A stretch of DNA of 64,000 nucleotides from Amphritea atlantica (GTDB lineage Bacteria; Pseudomonadota; Gammaproteobacteria; Pseudomonadales; Balneatricaceae), in NCBI RefSeq assembly GCF_900111095.1, contig NZ_FOGB01000001.1, positions 1 through 64,000 on the forward strand. Reading direction: 5' to 3'. Made by a program: the position numbers and the translations under genes. The notes below the pieces were generated by a model. It saw only the letters and a list, made by a program, of their open reading frames with translations. It made no database searches and was not told where the DNA came from. This document shows, in pieces, positions 34,437-41,284 of the stretch (positions within the stretch are counted from its first letter, which is position 1; every line of letters starts with the position of its first letter).

Positions 34437-34451
34437 TTAAAGGGGCCAGAG

Positions 34452-34527
34452 TAATCAATTTCACCAAACCCTCTTAATCGCACGGAAATATGTTCCATAA
34501 CTTCTGCCATTAAGAAGGCTTTCCGAG
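34452..34527. repeat. 76-nt direct repeat, right copy
   Basis: Second copy of the repeat at 32455-32531. Differences between copies are spread evenly and many would be silent if the reverse strand (RKAFL.A.VME..SVRLRGFGEI) were once coding; I do not recognise that peptide. Confidence 0.62.
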
Positions 34528-34640
34528 AGACGAGTAAGCCGTGAACCGGCGTTCGAGCCACGAGCTACGCCGCTGCTTTTCCTAGCAAGCGACGCAGTCG
34601 CGTCTAACCACTAGCAAGTCACGCAGTGACGTCTAGCCGC
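34521..34640 (-). repeat. modular hairpin repeat, copy B
   Basis: Contains GCGAC-GCA-GTCGC (34589-34601) and GTCAC-GCA-GTGAC (34618-34630) with CTAG linkers, preceded by GAACCGGCGTTCGAGCCACG shared with copy E. It abuts the stop codon of the truncated yafO and may have caused the truncation. Confidence 0.72.
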
Positions 34641-34641
34641 T

Positions 34642-34758
34642 TTAATTCTTATCTGGCAGTTCGCCTGTTTCTTTGTAATGGCGGAAGTCACTTTCCAGTG
34701 CGCTGAGCTCGGCCTCTGACAGCTGTTGCTTAAGCAGCGATCCTTTGAATATTTCCAT
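34642..34758 (-). pseudogene. yafO: truncated YafO-type mRNA interferase toxin
   Basis: 38 codons, MEIFKGSLLKQQLSEAELSA and LESDFRHYKETGELPDKN then stop. This aligns with the first 38 residues of E. coli YafO (about 130 residues). Its ATG overlaps the antitoxin stop by one base (TAATG), the normal coupling of a toxin-antitoxin pair. The catalytic C-terminal part is missing and the hairpin repeat begins directly after the stop, so the toxin is probably dead. Confidence 0.75.
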
Positions 34759-35057
34759 TATTCAGTGAACGTCTTCATCTCTTCATCTGTAGCCTCCTGC
34801 AACAGTTGATTGCCTTGTTCAGCGATCTCTTCCAGACGGACAGACGCTGGTCTGAAGCTGGCTTTAAATCCTCGCTGTTGCTGCTCAAGCGCGTTTACCA
34901 ACTTTTCAAACAGTTCAGCATTTACCATATATCCTTGAGGGATATTGTTTGAGAGTACGGCTACAGGCTCGTCGATAAAAAACTGTGCCGGGTTTTTTCG
35001 CAGCTCAGTAATGCTGACGGTTTGCTGGGCTAGAATGGCATGTGTTGCGTTAGCCAT
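34758..35057 (-). CDS. yafN: YafN-type antitoxin (Phd/YefM family)
   Basis: 99 residues with AGGAG ribosome site. VSITELRKNPAQFFIDEPVAVLSNNIPQGYMV (about 14-45) is the Phd/YefM DNA-binding fold and matches YafN closely; FRPASVRLEEIAEQ near the C-terminus is the toxin-binding part. It binds and neutralises YafO and represses its own promoter. Since the toxin is truncated, this is an orphan antitoxin that could still protect against related toxins. Confidence 0.88.
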   Translation of the reverse strand: MANATHAILAQQTVSITELRKNPAQFFIDEPVAVLSNNIPQGYMVNAELFEKLVNALEQQQRGFKASFRPASVRLEEIAEQGNQLLQEATDEEMKTFTE

Positions 35058-35080
35058 TATAAGTGCTCCTATATACTGAA

Positions 35081-35109
35081 TGTACTATATGGTGTACATA
35101 ATTATGTAC
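35081..35109. promoter_or_regulatory. palindromic operator upstream of yafN
   Basis: GTACATAATTATGTAC (35094-35109) is a perfect 16-bp palindrome, overlapped by the imperfect TGTACTATATGGTGTACA (35081-35098). They lie 24-52 bases upstream of the yafN start, where an autoregulating antitoxin would bind. Confidence 0.58.
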
Positions 35110-35186
35110 TTTAAGGTCTTCAGTATAGTCTGAAGCTCGTACCTTGTCAGTTGCTGTTTGTAAAAACCGCTTGAAATGGGGCTGCG

Positions 35187-35275
35187 AACCACCGCCACGC
35201 CGCTGCTTTTCCTGGCAGGAGACGCAGTCGCGTCTAACCACTCGCAGTCACACAGTGACATTTAGCGACTGCTTT
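35187..35275 (-). repeat. modular hairpin repeat, copy C
   Basis: GAGACGCAGTCGCGTC-type hairpin and GTCAC-ACA-GTGAC (35247-35259), with diverged linkers. It runs to the base before the DUF2167 stop codon, so it may act as that gene's terminator. Confidence 0.68.
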
Positions 35276-36166
35276 TTATTTCTTTTTAAATATCTTTCGG
35301 AATAATGCGCCAATTCCGACAATGAATAGTACACCAAACTTTTTCAGGAAAATGAGTGCGGCAGCAATTAATCCCGTTTTAGCGATGACTTTGCCTGCGA
35401 CCAGTGCGCCGATACCGTAGGCTGCAACTTTATCGATGCTGGGGTCGAAGTCCTCATAGCGGGAGCCCTGATTAAATTCGGTCATGTTTAATACGGTCTG
35501 GAGGTTTGAGTCAATCAGGCTTTTTTGATCCATGCCGGCGATAAAGTTGAGAACAAGTACGCCTTTTCTGCCAAGTACGCGGATATTGTAATTGAGGGTA
35601 TGCAGTTCTTGTGAGCCAAACTTTATCTCTTTCGCCCAATAGAGCTTGTTCGATGTCTTGTCGTAGTAAGGGGGCGAAGCCCAGCCAATCAGTTCGATAG
35701 GCTCGTATCCTTCGGCGACTCGTTGTTTACTGGCTTCTTGAGCGTCTTGTTTCATCTGCTCTAATAGTTCGTTGTAATCAAGATCATCAGCATTCTCGTC
35801 TGAAACATAGCCGTCCTCTTCATACTCAATCGTAACCCCCCAGGAATTGTCATCATAAGGTGTGGTATCAGAGGGAAGCAGCATACCAAGAGTCTCAGAA
35901 CCTGTGCCTGGAAGATTTCCCCATACATCTACCAGAACTTTTTCAGAATCTTCGGGTGATAAATAATAAAAACTACTAGGCACGTCCAGAGAGGCGGCGC
36001 CATTTGGCAAAGCGACTTTGCCGGTTTGTTTATTGAGGGAGTCCAGAAGTTTTCTGGCTTCGAGGATGTACTGCTGCTGTTCAGGCGTTAATTGCTGCTC
36101 TTCCGCACGGAGAGGGAGTGAGATCAGCAGACAGAGAGTGATTAAAAAAATCCCTATTTTTTTCAT
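35276..36166 (-). CDS. DUF2167 membrane-anchored protein
   Basis: 296 residues. Signal peptide MKKIGIFLITLCLLISLPLRA, a periplasmic domain rich in acidic residues with GWASPPYYDKTSNKLYWAKEI (about 165-185), the family's best conserved stretch, and two membrane helices at the C-terminus ending FRKIFKKK. Function of DUF2167 is unknown. GGAAG ribosome site. Stands alone; hairpin repeat copy C follows at once. Confidence 0.85.
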   Translation of the reverse strand: MKKIGIFLITLCLLISLPLRAEEQQLTPEQQQYILEARKLLDSLNKQTGKVALPNGAASLDVPSSFYYLSPEDSEKVLVDVWGNLPGTGSETLGMLLPSDTTPYDDNSWGVTIEYEEDGYVSDENADDLDYNELLEQMKQDAQEASKQRVAEGYEPIELIGWASPPYYDKTSNKLYWAKEIKFGSQELHTLNYNIRVLGRKGVLVLNFIAGMDQKSLIDSNLQTVLNMTEFNQGSRYEDFDPSIDKVAAYGIGALVAGKVIAKTGLIAAALIFLKKFGVLFIVGIGALFRKIFKKK

Positions 36167-36646
36167 TAAACTTCCACCTTATTGCATGAAGGTAAGGTAT
36201 TCGCAGTATTTGAAAACTGTGACTTTTAGCAGAAAAGGCTAAGAGATAGCTACTACATTCTCGTCCACTGAAAATACGTAAACCATGTGATAGGTTGTGT
36301 GGCGTTACCACGGGTTTCCATCTGTTTTGATAGTGTCAAAAACCGCAGCCATTCTCAACATAAAAATGAGGGTTATTACCCAGTTTGGGATTTGTTTATA
36401 AACGTAAGGTTCCTCAATATTCCTTTCAGAAACAGGCGTTCTGAGAAAAAGGTATCTGAAATCTACATCTAGGGAAACTACAAACAAGTCCTTTTTACTT
36501 CTCTACAGACCGCATAGATAGGAAGGTAGTAATTCAATTACTGGACTTATTCGCACCTTCCCTGGAAAGCCAACCTACTCAAATCGATGATGGGCTAATT
36601 TTGTTTGCGTATTGGCTGGAGCAGTAAGTATTTAAAGATTTTAGGT
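36167..36646. other. intergenic region, nothing recognised
   Basis: 480 AT-rich bases between two minus-strand genes. No repeat copy, operator or credible open frame was found apart from the DUF2167 ribosome site at its left end. Confidence 0.5.
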
Positions 36647-37642
36647 TTAAAATGGTCTTTTTTCTATAATTCCGTTGTTTTTATAATGCATTACTGGATT
36701 AATAGCTAAGTTTAGAATATCTCGGTTGAGGAAGAGATATAGCCACGGATTAAAGGGTTGGCCATCTATATCAATTGTAGATGCATCTAAATTATATTTA
36801 GACAAAATGTCTCTTATTTTTTTATCTAAAGAGAAAAAAGTATTTAGATGCTTTATTCGCTCATTGTTAGAAGAAAAAAACAGAGCAGATATTGCACAGT
36901 TATCAAGAATTTTATTTTGAATTTTTGTGCTAAGATATGAATCATATTCATTTACCTTATCTAGCTTAAATTCATTAGAATAGACATTTTTAAATCTTGA
37001 AGTATTAACTATTGGCTTAAAAGCAGAGCCTTCAGTAAAAAAACCTAAAGACTGGTAGACGCTTTTTGGGTCAAGGCACAAGTTTTCGAAAGAAACAAAC
37101 ATTACTTTAGGATTGTCTCTCTCTGCAATAGCTCCTGCAAAATAACGATTATAACGTGAAGAATATGCAGGTAACTTTGAATTTATAATTTCTTCCAGAG
37201 ACAAACCCTCTGAATCTTTAGCCCGTTTTGCCCACGATGTAAAAATGGATCTTGGATCACGAGTAATTATAATGGCTTTATCTATGAAAGGTGCTCTGCT
37301 TAAGCACTTACCAATATCCCTCATATAGATAGGCGTTTTATCAAAGAATTTATTTGCCTTCTTATCAAGGCCAGATCCTTTTAAAATATTATGATAAAAA
37401 TCAACAAAGCTATCATTTTTTGGAATGTAAGAATTGATTTCAAATTCTAGCTTCCATCCGCTCTTTATCATATTTGAATAGGGTTTGAAATCAATAAAAT
37501 GGCTAGGTTTTTCACACATCAATACTCCACATTCAAACCCGGATTCATAGCCATTACTTCTAAAAATCTCGGATAATAGTGTTGTTCCTCCACGCTCATA
37601 ACCACATAGAATAACGGAGGGATAGTTTTTATTTTGAGACAT
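36647..37642 (-). CDS. sulfotransferase-like protein
   Basis: 331 residues. The PAPS-binding P-loop is GYERGGTTLLSEIF (about 13-26) and the 3'-phosphate motif is ITRDPRSIFTSWAKR (about 125-139), so it should transfer sulfate from PAPS. The last 35 residues, PWLYLFLNRDILNLAINPVM then HYKNNGIIEKRPF, resemble the short FDPxxYLxxNPDV...NPLxHYLxxGxxEGRxP module seen at the ends of bacterial glycan-synthesis proteins. Very AT-rich compared with all neighbours, with GGAAGA ribosome site. Probably acquired; target likely a surface glycan. Confidence 0.8.
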   Translation of the reverse strand: MSQNKNYPSVILCGYERGGTTLLSEIFRSNGYESGFECGVLMCEKPSHFIDFKPYSNMIKSGWKLEFEINSYIPKNDSFVDFYHNILKGSGLDKKANKFFDKTPIYMRDIGKCLSRAPFIDKAIIITRDPRSIFTSWAKRAKDSEGLSLEEIINSKLPAYSSRYNRYFAGAIAERDNPKVMFVSFENLCLDPKSVYQSLGFFTEGSAFKPIVNTSRFKNVYSNEFKLDKVNEYDSYLSTKIQNKILDNCAISALFFSSNNERIKHLNTFFSLDKKIRDILSKYNLDASTIDIDGQPFNPWLYLFLNRDILNLAINPVMHYKNNGIIEKRPF

Positions 37643-37927
37643 TTTTCTTCCAATGAACTTCTAAGTATTGCCACTGCACTATTTTTTATGATAACTTTTT
37701 TAAAGTTGTCTTTTGCTTATCATGCCCACGTAGAAATGTTTATGTTATTTGATCATTCTTGGCTGAGTCATGGATTTTATTTTTTATAGTGACAAAAAAT
37801 GCCACTGATCTCAATAGGAGTGTGGTCTTTATTGCTCAAATAGGTATTTTGAAATAATAAAGCAAGAAACAAAGGTTTGGGAGAACGTGAGAACTCCAAT
37901 ATTTAAGGAATTCTCTTTTGAATTTCG
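37643..37927. other. intergenic region, nothing recognised
   Basis: AT-rich spacer upstream of the sulfotransferase gene, presumably with its promoter. No repeat or open frame supported until the hairpin repeat at 37928. Confidence 0.5.
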
Positions 37928-37999
37928 TAAAGCAAGCGACGCAGTCGCGTCTAACCACTAGCAAGTCGCGAAGCGACGTCTAGCGACTGCTTTTTCTAG
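37928..37999 (-). repeat. modular hairpin repeat, copy D
   Basis: GCGAC-GCA-GTCGC (37936-37948) and GTCGC-GAA-GCGAC (37965-37977) with CTAG linkers. The second stem differs from that of copies B and E at two positions on each side, both compensated. The repeat runs into the LysE stop codon (TAG of its CTAG). Confidence 0.72.
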
Positions 38000-38604
38000 C
38001 CGCTGATTTTAAACGCGAGCTCTATGGCTACATAGAGTAGTAGCAACGCCATAGCGTTGTTGAGCCATCGGAAATAGCGGGGCTGGCTGATCAGTTTACT
38101 CAGTCGTACACCCATGAACAGGTAGCTACCCGGTGCGCCAAAGGCTAACCCCGCCAGCAGTAATGACCAGAGAAGGATGGATACACCGGAAATATATGCG
38201 GCTGGAAACTGTACGGTGACGATAGGTAAGATGGCGATAAAGGCTTTGGGGTTGAGTAACTGCAGCATGAGGCCGGAACGGAATCCTGTTCTTCTGGGGC
38301 CGGGTTGAGCCTTATCAGCGCTGATCTTATCGGTGATCTGTTGACTACCACGGGCGATTTTATAGGCCAGATAGGCGATATAACAACTACCCAGCAGACC
38401 TATGACGAGCTGAGAGTCAGGTGTAATCAGCCAGGCACCGGTATAACCAAAAAGCAGAAACAGTATCAGCATGGCGCACGCTACGCCCATACAGAAGCGC
38501 AGTGTATTTTTGATTTCACCGTTGAGACCTGCATTCAGGCTGAGCAGGTTTGCCGGGCCAGGGGTGTACATAATGCCAAAGGCATACAGGAGGATCTCAA
38601 CCAT
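37996..38604 (-). CDS. LysE-family exporter
   Basis: 202 residues, six membrane helices, with TPGPANLLSLNAGL (about 14-27, the family SPGP motif as TPGP), and LMLQLLNPKAFIAILPI in the middle. Exports amino acids or related solutes. It lies 63 bases after the AraC-family gene on the same strand, the same pairing as at 8.7-10.2 kb. Confidence 0.88.
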   Translation of the reverse strand: MVEILLYAFGIMYTPGPANLLSLNAGLNGEIKNTLRFCMGVACAMLILFLLFGYTGAWLITPDSQLVIGLLGSCYIAYLAYKIARGSQQITDKISADKAQPGPRRTGFRSGLMLQLLNPKAFIAILPIVTVQFPAAYISGVSILLWSLLLAGLAFGAPGSYLFMGVRLSKLISQPRYFRWLNNAMALLLLYVAIELAFKISG

Positions 38605-38667
38605 GGTGGTTACCCTGATAAATTAAGTGATTGGGATTAATGTTGCGGAGAGGTCCGCTATCTCTGT

Positions 38668-39498
38668 CTAAGAGATAAGAAAGTGCTTCTGATATTGACG
38701 CGGGGTCATACCAAACACCGGCTTAAAGCGCCTGTTGAGATGGCTCAGGTCGCTGAAACCGAAGTCAAAAACGACATCTTCCAGCACGCAACCTGCCTCT
38801 AAAGCCTGCCTGGCGCGGTTTATCCGGCAGTTTAGAATGTATTGGTGAGGCGTAATGCCAAACTGCTGCCGAAACATGCGGATGAAATGATATTTCGACA
38901 GACTGACCTGGTTGCTGATCTCATCGAGAGTGATATCTGCCCCAATATTCTCATGAATATAGTTTTGTGCCTTTAATAGCAGAGTGTCATTTTTGTTCGA
39001 TTGACGTTCTGGCAGAAGGTCTCCTTGTCGCTGGGCAATCCTTTCTGACATCTGATACAACAGATTCTCTAACTGCAATTTATCGTTGGCATTATTCTCA
39101 ATATGTGCGGCTATATTGAGAATAAAGTGTCGTAACTGAGGGTCATCCAACAGGGTGTCTTTAATCTGATAATCCTGACACTGTTTAACCCCAGCGCTAC
39201 CCAGCATCGGTTCTAACTGACTGGGGTGAATATAGATCATCCGGTATTGTAAGGCGTTGTCGTCACCCGAGTGGCCATCATGAAACTGCCCCGGATTGAA
39301 TATAATAATGTTACCCGGGTGGCTTTTATGAAACTCACCGTTGGAGAAAAAGTCCTGTCGACCCGCCTGCGTTACGCCAAAAGAATACTCCTCATGGGCG
39401 TGCTTGCCATAGGAGAAATCATGCATAGTCGCCTGTAATGCTGTCACCTGATCAAGGTGCTGGCTTTTGACAAACTGAAACTGGTTTTCGAACTTCAT
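38668..39498 (-). CDS. AraC-family transcriptional regulator
   Basis: 276 residues from the ATG at 39498 (a GTG two codons upstream is possible). N-terminal cupin HDFSYGKHAHEEYSFGVTQAGRQDF with PGNIIIFNPGQFHDG, then double helix-turn-helix with ITLDEISNQVSLSKYHFIRMFRQQFGITPHQY and FGFSDLSHLNRRFKPVFGMTPRQYQ. It likely controls the LysE exporter that follows. Confidence 0.9.
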   Translation of the reverse strand: MKFENQFQFVKSQHLDQVTALQATMHDFSYGKHAHEEYSFGVTQAGRQDFFSNGEFHKSHPGNIIIFNPGQFHDGHSGDDNALQYRMIYIHPSQLEPMLGSAGVKQCQDYQIKDTLLDDPQLRHFILNIAAHIENNANDKLQLENLLYQMSERIAQRQGDLLPERQSNKNDTLLLKAQNYIHENIGADITLDEISNQVSLSKYHFIRMFRQQFGITPHQYILNCRINRARQALEAGCVLEDVVFDFGFSDLSHLNRRFKPVFGMTPRQYQKHFLIS

Positions 39499-39654
39499 CT
39501 TCACTCACCGTCTGCAGGGTTTAGACGTTACTGACTAAGAGTCATTCTAGGATATAGCCGAGTGTTTTACTTGGATGAAATTGCGCATTTACGGTTGGGA
39601 AATGATGTTCTGCGGTTGAGGCAACTTTTGAATATTCGCTGAACAGGTAACAAG

Positions 39655-39772
39655 CAAGCCGGGAACCGGCGTTCGAACCACGAGCTACGTTGAGGATTTT
39701 TCTAGCAAGCGACGCAGTCGCGTCTAACCACTAGCAAGTCACGCAGTGACATTCTAGCGACTGCTTGTACGG
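39655..39772 (-). repeat. modular hairpin repeat, copy E
   Basis: GCGAC-GCA-GTCGC (39709-39721) and GTCAC-GCA-GTGAC (39738-39750), CTAG linkers, preceded by GAACCGGCGTTCGAACCACG as in copy B. It is flanked by GCAAGC/GCTTG ends (39653 and 39762), suggesting the whole unit could fold back on itself. Confidence 0.7.
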
Positions 39773-39911
39773 AAGTAATGTCAGTCGGGCACTACGAAAA
39801 ATCCAACACTGCCGGGGGGACGATGATGGAGTTCGCAAAGCGGGCTTTGTCAGGCCCGACTGACGGTTGCATATTTACAAAAGTGGGGTCGATTAACAAG
39901 CAGATCTGATA

Positions 39912-39936
39912 AGCCATTACCCATTTTGGGTAATGG
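39912..39936. repeat. palindrome around ATTACCCATTTTGGGTAAT
   Basis: The inverted repeat GCCATTACCCATTTTGGGTA continues ATGGC, giving 11-bp arms. A diverged copy, ATTACCCATTTTGTGTAAT, lies at 43914-43932. Without a T-run it is not a standard terminator. Confidence 0.4.
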
Positions 39937-40085
39937 CTGTATAAGCAACATGGTTCAGGTTCAGTCTTTCAGTCAGCGAGCCGACTGATCAATCTCCGTT
40001 AGTTAAGAGAGGGGATTGTTCAGAGGCCGATAACAGCTGCTTTAGTCTGTTTTATCTGTCGCCAGCGGTGTCTGATAACTTGGGG

Positions 40086-41093
40086 CTAAAAACCCTTCAT
40101 CAGCCGTGTATAGCTATCGATCCGGTCTGCCTGGCTATGGGTTACCGCAACCGTGGCAATCTCGTCACAATCAAACGTTTTAGCCAGTTGATGGATCTCT
40201 TCGGCGCACTGCTCTGGAGTGCCCACGGTATAGCCATTGAGGATATGGTTATAGGCTGCCTGATGGGCAGAGGGGAGGGTGCGGTAGCGGTCCTGTACCT
40301 CAGACGGCGTCAGGAAGGCTTCACGGATCCCCAGTTGCGCGGCCAGTTTACGATACACCGCGGTACCCGCCCGCAGTTTTGCTTCCGCTTCGGTATCTGC
40401 ACAGATACAGGCGATCGCCAGCATTCTGTTTGGCGTGCCGGAATGTTCTGCCCGTTTCCACTGTTCCAGATATTCGGTGAAGATTGATGGGTGGCAGTTA
40501 TCCGGATCGATAAAGCGGGCCAGGGCGATGTTATACCCCAGCTGTCCTGCCAGACCGGCGCTGCCTCCGCTGGAACCCAGCATCCATAACTCTGCTTGGG
40601 GGCTGGCGTCAGGCAGGACGTTTATCTGGCCGAATGGTGTGTTTTGCGGCAGGTTACCCTGCATAAACCCTTTCAGCAGCAGTGCCTGATCGGCATACAG
40701 GTCACCATGATGGGGCTGATGGGGGAAGGCCAGTGCCTGAGAGGTGAGACCGGTGCCGCCGGGCGCCCTGCCAATACCCAGATCGATACGGCCGGGAAAC
40801 AGGGTGGCTAACATCTTGAAGCACTCGGCCACTTTTAACGGGCTGTAGTGGCTGAGCATGACGCCACCACTGCCGACCCGGATATTTTTGGTGGCACTGG
40901 CAATCGCAGTGGCCATGATCTCCGGGCAGGGGTTGGCAAAGTGGATGCTGTCGTGATGTTCCGCCACCCAGTAACGGTAATAGCCCAGCTCATCGCAGAT
41001 TTTTGCCAGCTCAATAGTTAGCTGCGGCGCTTCGATCGCTGGGTGGGAACCCTGGACCGGGGATTGATCCACCACTGACAGTTTGATGCTCAT
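40086..41093 (-). CDS. luciferase-like FMN-dependent oxidoreductase (YhbW-like)
   Basis: 335 residues with AGGAGATAAAA ribosome site. Luciferase-like monooxygenase barrel: YWVAEHHDSIHFANPCPEIM (about 41-60), IRVGSGGVMLSHYSPLKVAE, FPGRIDLGIGRAPGG, and ILNGYTVGTPEQCAEEI. Members of this uncharacterised single-component group bind FMN or F420-like flavins; bacterial YhbW has no firm substrate. Stands alone between two non-coding stretches. Confidence 0.87.
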   Translation of the reverse strand: MSIKLSVVDQSPVQGSHPAIEAPQLTIELAKICDELGYYRYWVAEHHDSIHFANPCPEIMATAIASATKNIRVGSGGVMLSHYSPLKVAECFKMLATLFPGRIDLGIGRAPGGTGLTSQALAFPHQPHHGDLYADQALLLKGFMQGNLPQNTPFGQINVLPDASPQAELWMLGSSGGSAGLAGQLGYNIALARFIDPDNCHPSIFTEYLEQWKRAEHSGTPNRMLAIACICADTEAEAKLRAGTAVYRKLAAQLGIREAFLTPSEVQDRYRTLPSAHQAAYNHILNGYTVGTPEQCAEEIHQLAKTFDCDEIATVAVTHSQADRIDSYTRLMKGF

Positions 41094-41284
41094 TTTTATC
41101 TCCTGAATTTATTAATATGTTAACTACTATGTCTGGAGAGTTCAATGGCAGCGGCTCTGCATTGTGCTGCTATAGGGGAGGAGCCCGGTCTTCGGACGAA
41201 GCCCGGACCGGGCCGGACTGAATCGCCTGCAAAGCCCGCTGTGACAGTATCTTTGTCAGATTTCGGCTGTTCAACGTCAGATGA

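Larger units (their letters stand above)
39499..40085. other. intergenic region with repeats
   Basis: Holds hairpin repeat copy E (39655-39772) and the palindrome ATTACCCATTTTGGGTAAT at 39915-39933. Apart from these, no gene is supported. Confidence 0.55.

Noticed and set aside
34521-39772. Hairpin repeats as a composite transposon or IS element
   Set aside because: No transposase frame, no target duplications seen, and copies lie between unrelated genes in modular numbers rather than as paired ends.
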